From the NCBI GenBank assembly GCA_004352715.1, contig SCFE01000099.1:441372-505371 (forward strand): 64,000 nt of DNA, in the 5' to 3' direction. Position numbers and translations under genes: made by a program. Shown one piece after another: positions 1 to 11,032 of the stretch. The notes below the pieces were generated by a model. The model saw only the letters and a program-made list of their open reading frames with translations. It was not told the origin of the DNA and ran no database searches. How positions within the stretch are numbered: the stretch's first letter is position 1; each line of letters opens with the position of its first letter. The DNA comes from Hofstenia miamia. Taxonomy: Eukaryota > Xenacoelomorpha > Acoela.

Positions 1-54
1 ATACTAGCAGCAGAGAAAGCATTCAACCTAAATGGAGATGTAGATAGGCTATAC

Positions 55-544
55 ATGGCAAGGCATAAGGGAGGGAAAGGGCTGCTAAGTGTGGAGGAAC
101 CTGTAGAAGCAGAAGCACTAGGGCTAAAGGAATATGTAGAAGAGCAACCTAGAGGATCCCTCCTAGAGGTTACTAAAGAGTTAAAGAAGATAAGAACTGA
201 GAGTGAAGGAAAGAAGATATACCAGAGTAGGATGGAATCAGAGAGACGAGCAAAGTGATAGAAGCACGGAGGCCAGACATAGTAGTGGTAGACAAAGAGA
301 AAAGATTAGGAACAGTGATAGACATAGCAGTACCAAAGGATAGAAATGTAGAAAGCAAGGAGAAAGAAAAGATAGACAAGTACAGAGAGTTAGCAGAGGA
401 AATAAAAAGGCTGTGGAAGTTAAAGAAGGTTGAAGTAGTCACAGTAGTAGTAGGAGCACTAGCAGCAGTGAGTAAGAAGCATAAGAGATACTTGGAGGAT
501 TTGGAAGTACCAAAGTGGGGGGGGAAGTTCCAATCTAAACAGCA
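55..544 (+). pseudogene. LINE ORF C-terminal tail (relic, cut by gap)
   Basis: Two adjacent open stretches in different frames (55-258 and 255-544) together give a lysine/glutamate-rich tail. The second contains EARRPDIVVVDKE, then TVIDIAVPKD, then a KEKEKIDKYRELAEEIKRLW stretch and a VVVGALAAVSK segment. This order is what I know from the extreme C-terminus of a widespread class of non-LTR retrotransposon polyproteins; the PD...DIAVP spacing resembles a restriction-like endonuclease core. The frame changes at about 255 and some expected residues just before EARRPD are missing, so the copy is broken. It runs into an assembly gap and its 3' end is unseen. The reverse transcriptase domain would lie upstream of the window. 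The clade is not determined. Confidence 0.7.
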
Positions 545-1465
545 NNNNNNNNNNNNNNNNNNNNNNNNNNNNNNNNNNNNNNNNNNNNNNNNNNNNNNNN
601 NNNNNNNNNNNNNNNNNNNNNNNNNNNNNNNNNNNNNNNNNNNNNNNNNNNNNNNNNNNNNNNNNNNNNNNNNNNNNNNNNNNNNNNNNNNNNNNNNNNN
701 NNNNNNNNNNNNNNNNNNNNNNNNNNNNNNNNNNNNNNNNNNNNNNNNNNNNNNNNNNNNNNNNNNNNNNNNNNNNNNNNNNNNNNNNNNNNNNNNNNNN
801 NNNNNNNNNNNNNNNNNNNNNNNNNNNNNNNNNNNNNNNNNNNNNNNNNNNNNNNNNNNNNNNNNNNNNNNNNNNNNNNNNNNNNNNNNNNNNNNNNNNN
901 NNNNNNNNNNNNNNNNNNNNNNNNNNNNNNNNNNNNNNNNNNNNNNNNNNNNNNNNNNNNNNNNNNNNNNNNNNNNNNNNNNNNNNNNNNNNNNNNNNNN
1001 NNNNNNNNNNNNNNNNNNNNNNNNNNNNNNNNNNNNNNNNNNNNNNNNNNNNNNNNNNNNNNNNNNNNNNNNNNNNNNNNNNNNNNNNNNNNNNNNNNNN
1101 NNNNNNNNNNNNNNNNNNNNNNNNNNNNNNNNNNNNNNNNNNNNNNNNNNNNNNNNNNNNNNNNNNNNNNNNNNNNNNNNNNNNNNNNNNNNNNNNNNNN
1201 NNNNNNNNNNNNNNNNNNNNNNNNNNNNNNNNNNNNNNNNNNNNNNNNNNNNNNNNNNNNNNNNNNNNNNNNNNNNNNNNNNNNNNNNNNNNNNNNNNNN
1301 NNNNNNNNNNNNNNNNNNNNNNNNNNNNNNNNNNNNNNNNNNNNNNNNNNNNNNNNNNNNNNNNNNNNNNNNNNNNNNNNNNNNNNNNNNNNNNNNNNNN
1401 NNNNNNNNNNNNNNNNNNNNNNNNNNNNNNNNNNNNNNNNNNNNNNNNNNNNNNNNNNNNNNNNN
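545..1465. other. Assembly gap (921 N)
   Basis: Run of N. Sequence resumes with a degenerate GGGTAGGG/GGGTTGGG-rich stretch at 1475-1555; similar GAGTTGGGTTGGGTCAG sequence occurs at about 2458-2474, on the other side of the hAT insertion. Confidence 0.95.
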
Positions 1466-1592
1466 ATATAGATTGGGTAGGGTAAATTCAACTGATGGGT
1501 AGGGTTGGGTTAAGTTTTGGTTAAGTTTTGGAAAAGATGGGTCAGGTTAATATTGCACTAGGTGAGAGCTACGGAGGTTTGAGTGTCTGAAC

Positions 1593-2381
1593 TAGAGAGT
1601 GCGTGGTTCATTAACTTCATACTGCAACGCACTTGTGCATTTTACCGCACCGAACCATAAAGTTTTTTCCTACTGCGATGCACCTCCAAACCAATGCCCC
1701 TCACGAAAAAATTATGGCACATGAACAAATGCAGTACAAATGTGTACATTAATGAAAACCAAAAATAGACAATAAGACAACCACAAAGAACCCACAAAGA
1801 ACAAAAAAAGGTTCTTATTTACAAACGTTTTTAATATTTTCAAAATGTTTTTAAAAAAGAATGGATTCAACAGTCTCTGGCTTCAAGCGTTGTCGCCGTT
1901 TTTCAAGAAAACGACCTGTGTTTGAAAATAACCTTTCTGAAGTGGCTTCACTTGCTGATACACCCAATAAAAATGCATCTAATTGACTTAAGTTTGGAAA
2001 ATTTACAGCATTTTGACCCCACCATTTAATAACATCATCAAAATGTATTATTGGCCTATCTGCATAACGACTTCACTGACCAAGGACTTCGTAGGACAAG
2101 AAAACTCATCCAGTGCGGACCTATTAGTTGTATTAATTAATTAACTAGCCAATTAAAGTTGATGTTACACTAAGGTATCTTACTCAAGTTATGATATAAT
2201 TTATATAACGAATTAATACATTGCTTTAAAGGACAATGTCACTTTTAGCCGTTTAAATATTTTCAGTAACCACTCCGCACCGCGCCATATCACACTGCAC
2301 CGCACTGCCAGCAATAAAACTCGACCGCTACCGCAATATACCGCGGTGCGATGCTCTGCTACCGCACAGCGCACATCTCTA
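1593..2381 (-). mobile_element. hAT element, internally deleted, with 8-bp TSD
   Basis: The element begins TAGAGAGTGCG and ends CGCACATCTCTA, which are imperfect terminal inverted repeats. It is flanked on both sides by the same 8-bp target site GTCTGAAC (1585-1592 and 2382-2389). Both subterminal zones are rich in GCACCGC/GCGGTGCG motifs, typical of hAT transposase-binding regions, and stand out in GC content from their AT-rich surroundings. At 789 bp it is far shorter than an autonomous hAT (about 2.5-4 kb) and keeps only the end of the transposase gene, so it is a deletion derivative. The perfect TSD suggests it is among the younger insertions here. Confidence 0.9.
1851..2039 (-). pseudogene. 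hAT transposase C-terminal dimerisation domain fragment
   Basis: Read on the minus strand the segment gives DDVIKWWGQNAVNFPNLSQL, then LLGVSASEATSERLFSNTGR and FLEKRRQRLKPETVES, ending at a TAA (1851-1853). This is the hAT C-terminal (Dimer_Tnp_hAT) signature: a WW near a P-x-LS motif, then the SA/SxxSERxFS core, then an RR-rich helix and LxPxxVE. The stop lies where hAT proteins normally end. Everything N-terminal, including the BED finger and RNase-H-like catalytic core, is absent. It lies inside the TIR-bounded element at 1593-2381. Confidence 0.9.
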
Positions 2382-2389
2382 GTCTGAAC

Positions 2390-3200
2390 TGTACAGTTCA
2401 CTGACAAATTTTAGAGATCTCCACTTATGTTGGATCCATTTTTTGTAAAAGATGTTTGAGTTGGGTTGGGTCAGAAAACCGTAATGCCCTTGCGCTTGTG
2501 ACAAATACATCGAATTTAAAGTAACAAATCAGTCACTTACATGTGTAATTGTAGTACTTTGCTTGCTAGTTTACTTTAATTTTGGAAAGAAAACTTATTT
2601 TACGCCACATTATTAGAACACAATTATGTGTCCGGTTTTATATAAAAATATTCTGATCACTTTCGATAAAATTAATTGATATTTACTAAAATTAAGCAGT
2701 GAAAAATTAAAACTTTATTTTTGAAAAAGTATTGAAATAGGGCTTCTTATTTTAATTGAATGTATGTTAATCTAACAATATGAAAATTTAAATAAAGGTA
2801 AATAAAAATTTTGGAAAAGTTTTTCTGCATAGATAAATAATGTAATATTTAAGCCATAAACTATAAACTTTCAAACATTAAATAATACGAAGCAGATTAT
2901 TTGTTATGTACTAAATATGCCTTATGACTATTGGACAGAAATTGCACAATAAAATATCAAATACATCTATTAGCAACGATTTGAAATTTTGCAAAATGTC
3001 AAACGAGAATTATGTAGCATAGCGACGTGAACGAGAATTCGAATATTGCATTTTAAAAATTCCCGCAATGTAATTTCTATGCAAATCTATTTCATAGAAT
3101 CGCTTATATTATCAAACAGATACTAGCATAATGTAATACAACGTTAAAATAGTACAAAAAGGTTGTATTTCTGCCGCTGGTATATTGAATAAATTTTAGG
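2390..3200. other. AT-rich stretch without recognisable genes
   Basis: No sustained reading frame and no recognised element. A GAGTTGGGTTGGGTCAG motif at about 2458-2474 echoes the GGGTTGGGTT stretch at 1500-1520. Confidence 0.5.
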
Positions 3201-3304
3201 CATGGCACGGCACGGCACGGATCAATAACGCAAAATCTTAGGCACGGCACGAGCACGCCACGGGACAGCACGGATTAAAGCACGGCATGGTTGCAGCTCT
3301 GCAA
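3201..3304. repeat. GGCACG-rich probable hAT terminus
   Basis: A GC-rich cluster of GGCACGGCAC variants in AT-rich DNA ends at GGTTGCAGCTCTG. Its reverse complement starts CAGAGCTGCAACC, the CAG-type start common to hAT ends. No matching opposite end or target duplication was found, so this is a probable truncated terminus only. Confidence 0.4.
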
Positions 3305-3324
3305 CTCGGTACCGCAAACACATT

Positions 3325-3740
3325 AGTTTTGACCGCATCATCAGTGAAGTTGTGTTTTTGCTGTGTGTTACACAAATGGAGCATCGGGATTAGAGCAACG
3401 TTATGCAACAAAGTTTTGCGTTAAATTTGGTGAATCTGCGAGTGTGACATTTGAAAAGTTGACACAGGCCAATGAGGAACATTGCTTATCAAGAGCACAA
3501 GTTTTTTGCTGGCAGAAAAGAGAGAGAGAGAGAAAGAGAGAGACCCTAGGGTTGAATAAATATATAAAACTTTACAAAAAGGAACTAAACATTGTGAAGC
3601 GGATAATTCTTCTCGATTTAGAGAATATGTGTAGCTGTCAGATTCGATGATCCCTCAAATTGTAAGATAAGTCAGAAATTGGAGGCAATAAATTGTGAAG
3701 TGTGTGATTTTCCGATTGTATTTGTTTCCACAGGCGATTA
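3325..3740 (+). pseudogene. mariner transposase N-terminal part (relic)
   Basis: A degenerate start (ATGGAGCATCGGGA at 3376, then a 1-base frame change) leads into LEQRYATKFCVKFGESASV, then FEKLTQANEEHCLSRAQVF and CWQKR. This is the first helix-turn-helix of mariner transposases (HTH_48 type). After a purine repeat (GAGA)n at about 3520-3541, NIVKRIILLDLENMCSCQIR continues into the second DNA-binding helix region. The protein is broken by frameshifts and stops. The rest of the same kind of transposase resumes at about 6430, after a LINE in the opposite orientation, so the two parts probably belong to one mariner split by a later insertion. The 5' TIR is not identifiable. Confidence 0.8.
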
Positions 3741-3769
3741 CATTGGACTAGTCTACGTTCGTCAAGTGA

Positions 3770-6410
3770 TTTGAGGTTGGTAACATACAGGGCGTCTCAG
3801 TACTTGAGCTGTGGGTAAAGATACTTGAGAGCGCGTTTTTGAATGCGCTCAATGTCATTGGCTTGAGATTTGGTTAAAGAGAAGAGCCAAAGTGGAACGC
3901 AATATTCTAATACCGATCTTACAATAGCTATGTAAACGGATATAATATCCTTAAAAGGAATTCCACTGCGTTTCAGAACATGAATGAAGCGAAATCTTTT
4001 CGCAGATCTCATTACAATGTTTTTCACATGTTTGTTCCACTTGAGGTTTGACTGTAATTCAATACCAAGAAGAGAGGCTGAAGAGACACTCTTAATTATG
4101 TTTCCATTACAAGAAATTTAAACAGTGCCATGTGACGTCAGCAAATAACTAGTGAAAGTGCGGCGTAGATTATGCACTATGCTTAACTGTAAGTGAAAGA
4201 GGTTTTTTTTACAAATTTATATATCCTAAAATTAATATATTATCTAGCTCATCATCAATTGTTTAAACGCTATTAGTTTACTATACAATGCAAAAAAAAA
4301 TTTGTTCTTAGCCATAGTTGTTCACGTGTCAAAATTTTGCAAACAATTCTATCCTATATGTCAATTTATAAAGAGAAAAATGAAGTAGATGCAATAGAAT
4401 ATAATTTCATGAAAATGCCAACACGCGAATGTTCAAATACATCATCAATTCTAATTGGTTAATGCTAATACTATAAAATAATGTTAAGATCGTATCTATA
4501 TCTCATGTCAATTTTGCATTTAATGAATTTAAGAGGTAAGTTAAGTCGTGCGAACAAGGGNNNNNNNNNNNNNNNNNNNNNNNNNNNNNNNNNNNNNNNN
4601 NNNNNNNNNNNNNNNNNNNNNNNNNNNNNNNNNNNNNNNNNNNNNNNNNNNNNNNNNNNNNNAAGAGGTAAGTTAAGTCGTGCGAACAAGGGAAATACCT
4701 TAAATTATATAATATTGAACAGGATCAAGACACATTTTTTCCGGCAATTTGTATAATAGATGCTCGGCTAAATTTATCCGTAAGTTTAATCTATAGTTGA
4801 TTTTTAAATGCTGGAGGCCCAAAAACGCATTTAAGAAAGAAAACAATATCCATGTCAAGTACATTTTATTAACACGTAATTGAATACGTCATTCTGTTTT
4901 GGTGTTAGAGGGCTACAACAATTTGTGCTACAATTTCTTGTAATGCTTAGCAAGACATTCAGGAGGGAGCTCGAAGTGCTTTAAAAAAGACATGGTAAAT
5001 TCTTTTTCTTAGCAAAGTTCAAAGCAGCTCCATTATTCGAACTCCAGTCTAGAACTTGATTGATCACACTCATTCCTCATTGCTGCTCTGCTGCAAATGG
5101 TGCCAAGCTGTAGTGTCATCTAGAAATTTGACATGGTTATCGAAATCAGTAAACAAACTTTTAATGAAGAATATATAAAGCCTAGTTTGGTACCCCGGAG
5201 TACACGTGCACTTATATCCATAAACGATGAGAAAGTTCCATTAAGGAGTTTTACCCACTGCGTCAAATTGCAGAGGAAAGAGAAAATCCAAAGAATTGTA
5301 GGGATAGAAACACTGAGAAACACTGGTTTCTCTTAATTTGTCAAATAAAATTGGGTGGCTGACAAAATCGAAGGCTTTCTTGAAGTTGATGAGAAATACT
5401 CGTAAATAAGAGTCTTTTTCCTGTAGTTGTTGTAGCCAACTACGTGACATCATCATTTAAGCAAAAAGCGTTGATCTACCAGGAATCACTTCTTGTTGTG
5501 AGTTATGAACAACAGATGAAATTCTATTTTTAAGTTCATTTTCGATTAATATCTCTTCTATAAGCTTAGAAATTGCATGCGTCAGCGATATAGGTCTTAA
5601 ATTTTTCAAAGGGATAACGACCGGGTTTACCTTAGGGATGGGAATAATGTCAGCCATACAGAAGGGAGTCGCGCAACCCTCATTGTTAGACGAATTAATG
5701 AGAAGTGATATGGGTTAATCTAATTGAAAACGAAAACACTTCAGGATCCAATTTGGCTGGTACTTCTATGTCGAGAGCTTACCTAACATTTTGAACACAG
5801 TATACTCGTCTGTTTGAATTGTCCCATATTCCTCATGCGAAGGGCCTTCTGTTTCTTCTTTATCAAGAGTTTGAGTTCGTGGTCATGGCTTATTGTCTGA
5901 ATAAGCCTTAACCAGTTTTATAGGGAAACACCTGTTGACAGTTTCGTCCATTAATTTTGCGAATTTATCCCACTGATCAACAAAACATTCACAATCAGAG
6001 AAAAATTCGCACCAATTGATAAAGTGTATCGAATTTTCTGCTTATAGTAAGTAGTAGAGGTTCGACTGCTGATTCGTAATGGGGGTAAGTAAATGGATTA
6101 GTGGTGACCTCCACCAAGATTTGGAAGCGGAATCGCCTTTTGGAAGAATTTAGGATGTGACGTAAATATCTTATCAATCGTTCTACCATGATGAGTGTGA
6201 AATGAGACCAGCTGTGTAAATTGGTACGCTTGATTTAAAAATTTTGTCTTCAGATCATTGAAATTCCCTCCTAGGATAAAAACACGATTCGGGTATTTGT
6301 ATATTAGCTTGTTCACCACTTGCCTTAAATATTTGATCATACTATAGTTTTCTGTAATCGACCAAAAATGGTGGTATGCTACGCCAATGACGTTGTTTAA
6401 CAATATCAAT
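3770..6410 (-). pseudogene. Jockey/CR1-like LINE (endonuclease + reverse transcriptase), decayed
   Basis: Minus-strand fragments follow the order of a non-LTR retrotransposon polyprotein. At 6409-6098 an APE-type endonuclease end carries YPNRVFILGGNFNDL (the usual GGDFN reads GGNFN) and a PLPNLGGGHH motif where LGxSDH is expected. At 5657-5457 is the start of the RT: PIPKVNP, LRPISLTHAISKLIE and PGRSTLFA. At 5456-5241 is FLINFKKAFDFVSHPILFDK, the first RT catalytic motif region. At about 5107-5128 is NFLDDTT, the second catalytic motif (usually FVDD). The RT thumb and C-terminal region lie at 4027-3797: LKRSGIPFKDIISVYIAIVR, VLEYCVPLWLFSL, DIERIQKRALKYLYP. Frameshifts, stops and a gap at 4561-4662 separate the parts. 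No poly(A) or tail repeat marks the 3' end. It lies between the two halves of a mariner. Confidence 0.85.
4531..4692. repeat. 30-bp duplicated flank around a gap
   Basis: The same 30 bases occur immediately before (4531-4560) and after (4663-4692) a 102-base N run at 4561-4662. Exact reuse at both gap edges suggests overlapping contig ends rather than biology. Confidence 0.8.
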
Positions 6411-6427
6411 GATCAGTGAACAGTTAA

Positions 6428-7190
6428 ATTTAAACACTTTCACCGTACATCAAATTTTGAGATACGATTTGAACTCACAACATATCAGAAGGACAATCGA
6501 AAAACTGTGGGTGTTGATCTTCTTGACAGGATTGTCAGTGACCAGGAATTCTTAAATTCTGTGATCGCAGGTGATGAATCCTGGATATTTGAGTATGATC
6601 CTAAAACAAAGCGACAAAGCAAAGAGTGGCACACTCCGTCATCTCCTCGACAAAAGAAATGTCAAATGAGAAAATCAAAAATCAAGACCATGTCGATTTG
6701 TTTTTTTTGACAGTAAGGGTATAGTGCACAAAGAATTTGTTCCACCAGGACAAACTATCAACAAGGTGTTATTTTCAAAGTGTCCTTAAAAGGCTCAGGA
6801 GAAGAGTGATGCGTGTGAGACCCGACATTGCAGACAGGTGGATGCTTCATCACGACAATGCTTTGTCTCACATGGTCATTTCCATCAGTGAATATTTGAC
6901 ATCAAAACGCAGTAGTGTTATTCCTCAACCCCCTCTTTTTCACCTAATTTGAGTCCTTGTGACTTTTTCCTTTTCCCAAACCTGAAACATGCCCTCAAAG
7001 GACGCCATCTTGGAACTCTGGAGAACACTAAAACGAGTGTGACCGACCCGTTAAAGGCCATACAAGTTGAACACTTCCAGCGCTGCTACCAAGACTGGGA
7101 ATCAGCCGGTTTATAGCTGCCCAAGGCAACTACTTTGAAGGGGATAACATTGTTATTTGAAGAAACGTACTTTTCTCACACCCCTCGTAT
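6428..7190 (+). pseudogene. mariner transposase C-terminal part and 3' end (relic)
   Basis: Begins with FTVHQILRYDL (second HTH), then LLDRIVSDQEFLNSVIAGDE and SWIFEYDPKTKRQSKEW, containing the first catalytic Asp (GDES). Next come FVPPGQTINK and MLHHDNALSH, containing the second catalytic Asp. After a 1-base frameshift at about 6935, SPNLSPCDFFLFPNLKHALK contains the third Asp (DD34D type), then a normal-looking C-terminus ending at TAG 7114-7116. The 3' TIR is ACTTTTCTCACACCCCTCGT just before a (TA)n run; its complement starts ACGAGGGGTGTG, as in cecropia-type mariners. The catalytic triad is preserved but the frame is not. Confidence 0.9.
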
Positions 7191-7490
7191 ATATATATAT
7201 ATATATATANNNNNNNNNNNNNNNNNNNNNNNNNNNNNNNNNNNNNNNNNNNNNNNNNNNNNNNNNNNNNNNNNNNNNNNNNNNNNNNNNNNNNNNNNNN
7301 NNNNNNNNNNNNNNNNNNNNNNNNNNNNNNNNNNNNNNNNNNNNNNNNNNNNNNNNNNNNNNNNNNNNNNNNNNNNNNNNNNNNNNNNNNNNNNNNNNNN
7401 NNNNNNNNNNNNNNNNNNNNNNNNNNNNNNNNNNNNNNNNNNNNNNNNNNNNNNNNNNNNNNNNNNNNNNNNNNNNNTATATATATATAT
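7188..7490. repeat. (TA)n microsatellite with gap
   Basis: TA dinucleotide run broken by N at 7210-7477. The mariner 3' end abuts it, consistent with insertion at TA. Confidence 0.9.
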
Positions 7491-7727
7491 TCAGTTACTT
7501 TTACTAAAATGTTTATACAGACTAATTATGGGAGAAATTATAAATTATATATAAATGAACATAGCTCTAAAAGTTTGCATAGGAATATTTTGAATATTTG
7601 ATTAAAAATTTCGATTTGAAGTTCAAGATTTTCTGAGAATTCAATAGCGTTTGATATAGGTAGAAATAACCAATCAAAGCCGATGTTATTATATAAATAT
7701 TTTCAAATTTACAAATGAAATATAAGA

Positions 7728-8958
7728 ATGAATAAGACATTGTTGGAACAATTTGACGACAGCTTTGCAAAATTGGTGCATATGTGCAACGGCGGAATCG
7801 GAGTTGTTGGTGGTGTATTTAATATCCTCATAATATTGACATGCAAACGCATTGAACCTAAAAGAAGCTTTTTGGCGTTTATGCAAGTGCTAGCTTTTTG
7901 GGATTGTGCTCTTTGTTTCAAATTGGGAATTTGCTATGCCATGATGAGATTGATGGGTAAGGATTTTTCTAAAATGCTAAATGTACTACATTTATCATTA
8001 ATTGATGCTGTTTTTTGTAGATACTATCATCATTTATATCAATTTATTGAATTTGAAAATATTTATTGCAAAAATTGCCATGCTTTTTATATTTAATGAA
8101 ATAATAATTTATCATTTTTGTCCTTAATTTTTTAAAGAAATTTCTTCTCTGAACTTTAATGACTTTAGCAAAAAGATAACTTAAATTTAATGTCATCACA
8201 CTATACAGTTTGAATTTTCGTCTTGAAAAGCACAAAATTTTGTAAAATATATCCAAAATTCGTTATTAACTTGCAATAAAATCTGATTAGGTTTCCATCT
8301 GCATCGTTATGGTAAACTCAACTGCAAGCTTGTATGGTTCCTATCAAGAACTGTCTACACTGGAAGTATCTGGCAGGTTGTTTTGTTGACCTTTGAACGG
8401 CTATTTTCCTTGTATCTCCCAATTCAGTACCGAAAATTTGGAAAGCCAATAAATGCTTATCTTCTATCATTCATAACACTAATTTTTGCATTAATTTTCA
8501 ATACAGGAAATATTTTTTACTATGGCGTGACAGAAAATGTATGTGGTATTATCAAAACTGCAAAATTCAATAAAGTATTTAACAATGTACAGGCCTACTT
8601 AGTCACTGGTTTTTTACCATTTATTGCAGTATTAATAGGCAAAGTGTTAATTATTTCAAAGATGAGAAAACGGAAGAAAGCCAGACAAAGGAAAAATGAT
8701 GTTAAAGAAATCCAAACAACTGTATTGCTTTTATTAGTTGCAACTGCTTTTCTCATTCAAATGTTGCTTAGTAGCTATTTTGGCATAATGTCAGTTTATG
8801 CGTTCCCTGATACCATTGCAGGTATAGCAAGGCAAGACTTGTATTCGGATCTATCCATTACACCGATGATATTAAACAGCATTTTCTATTTTTTTTTATA
8901 TTTGTTCACCACAAAATATTTTCGAGATCAATTTCTTAAGCTAGTTAAACTAAAGTAA
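7728..8958 (+). CDS. Rhodopsin-family G-protein-coupled receptor, two exons
   Basis: Exon 1 is 7728-7956 and exon 2 is 8291-8958, with a 334-bp GT..AG intron (donor G|GTAAGG, acceptor ATTAG|GT) in phase 1; the spliced product is 298 aa. Landmarks: sequon NKT at residue 2; Asn in TM1 (GGVFN, residue 32); LAFWD in TM2 (Asp59, the LAxxD motif); Cys88 at the start of TM3, exactly 24 residues before Glu112 of ERL (the E/DRY position); a Cys in the second extracellular loop (ENVCG); Pro in TM5 (TGFLPFIAVL); a basic third loop (KMRKRKKARQRKN); TM7 LNSIFYFFLY; and helix 8 KYFRDQF. TM6 lacks the CWxP proline, and the NPxxY position reads YFFLY, where peptide-receptor-like groups often have NFxxY. It is probably a neuropeptide-type or orphan plasma-membrane receptor; the ligand is unknown. 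No frame break is seen. It is flanked by transposons on both sides. Confidence 0.9.
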
Positions 8959-10039
8959 GGAGAATTATGTACGATCTATTAGAGATTCATGTTAAAGAAA
9001 TATCCAACTGCTTTCATCTTTAGTTCGAAGAAACTGTTCTGCTTTTAAATTGTGTAATATGAATGTATAATATGCAAGTAGATTGCTAAATATGGTCATG
9101 GTCACTGTCATTACTCTCCTGCAAAGCCCATTTTTGCCACTCTACAATCTTCTCAGAGTAACCGATTTCTGCTATCTTTCTACACATAGCAAAATTTGAT
9201 AGATGGTGACAGTCTTCTTAGCTCGTTTTAGCTTTATTCACGAATTTTTCACGAATTTTACCGAATTTTATTCCAGTTTACAACGAATTCTTGAACTATG
9301 TGCATGTATGATGTTGATGGGCTCATTAGGAGGAGTATGTCTGATGATGTTAATTTTCTATTTAATTAGTATTTATGCCCATCTTGCACATTGTTGAAGA
9401 TGTTAATTTTACTTTTATAATCACTAACAGCAGTCACAGGGAAAGAGATATGGGTGGACATTATAATTAAAGCATTAACTTCACTTATTTTAATAATTCT
9501 TTGTCGATTTAAGTTGATTAAGTATTTTACTTTTAACTTAAAATAACATTATTTAGCTATTATTTATTAGTAGTTGCATGCATCAGTTTGTTGCAGGCCC
9601 AAACATCATTTTCTCCAGGTATTGAATCACTCTAAATGTCCTGATTAAAATTTATATTTTGAACTTCGCAAAAAAATGTTAATAGGTTCTTTATCTTCAT
9701 TAGATTATATTATCTATTATTTTAATGAATAGCTAAATGCTAAAAGCATACTCAAGTTTAAAAAAAACTATTTTAAAAGTATTACAGGTGTTAGAGTAAA
9801 AACCTATTGTACAAATTCTATTAGTGGTTTTGAAAAATAGTGTGTTTTAGCAAACTTATGCATCTATTCATTAATTTTTGTAGATCTATGCATCTTAGTA
9901 TCAAAAAATCCTAAAAAAATGGGTATGCAAAGCAGTAATTGTTGAACTTTTGTGTATATAGACCTCTTCACGCATTAAAAACAATAAGCAAATCAAGCGC
10001 ATATATGATTCTATATTTGCATAAATATGAAATGCAATA
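8959..10039. other. Non-coding stretch downstream of the GPCR gene
   Basis: No convincing gene or element. It should contain the receptor 3' UTR; I see no strong AATAAA immediately after the stop. Confidence 0.5.
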
Positions 10040-11032
10040 CAGGAAATTTCGGATATAAGCTTATCGGTTATAGTCATAAATCGGTTAAAAGAATACTTTT
10101 CAAAAGTCCCGTTGAATTTTCAGTATAAATGGTGTTAAACAAAATCGGATTTAAGAATATGTTGGTTATAGGAATAATACAATTACTAAGACCGAAGCCT
10201 GCATCTACATAGTAATTTTGTTCACTTATAAGAATAAAATATGAATATATGTTGAACACTAAAAATTATGCCGCATGTAAGGCAGTTTGACCGCTGACGC
10301 ATGTGTGTATGTCTGCTGAGGGAGAGTGAGATTAGCGTGCATGTCTGTGAGGACGTGCATACAATATTGACGTTTGATATTTTTCTTTCCTCTAAACAAC
10401 CAATAAATGCGGTTTACCTGCCGGGTTGTCGGCATATGTACTTACACATTTGCGACATTATGAAGTGGCATTCAAAGACGCTTTCTGAGCGTCACGAAAT
10501 ACTACAATACATGCAAGATAATCCTACTGTGAAACAAAAGGTTGTCTGCGCAAAGTTAAACATCAAGCAGTGTACATTATCGAAGCTATTGTCCAACAAG
10601 GAGAATGCTCTCAACGCATGTCTATCTTCATCTTCTGCTAAGCGCCAGCATATCTGCAAGTATGATGCTGTGGACAAGGCTTTGCTCCTTTGGTTCAAGG
10701 AGAAGTGATCCCACAACCTATCAATTTCTGGTGAGATTCTACTTGCCAAGGCCAAAGATTATGCAAACAAACTTATTGGGAGTGATTGCAAACCGGTTTC
10801 AATGGCATGGATCAGCCGATGGAAACGGCGGCAAATGAATCTTTGGCGAGGTGGCTGACATTGATTCTTCTACAATAGAAGCGTGGTCTACGTCTACACT
10901 GCAAAAAATCCTGCAGCAGTATGAACCAGCAAACATCTTAAATGCAAATGAAACAAGTTTCTTCTGGATGGCTCTACCAGACCAAACAATAGCATTTAGC
11001 TCCGAAAGGGTTGAGGGCCATAAGTGTGCCAA

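Noticed and set aside
255-1502. Long open frames through N runs (also at 21-22.6, 32.2-33.3 and 35.8-36.5 kb)
   Set aside because: The apparent length is made of unknown bases; only the parts outside the gaps were considered.
9203-9397. 64-codon frame downstream of the GPCR, considered as an extra exon
   Set aside because: The receptor already ends normally at 8958 with helix 8, and this frame shows no receptor motif.
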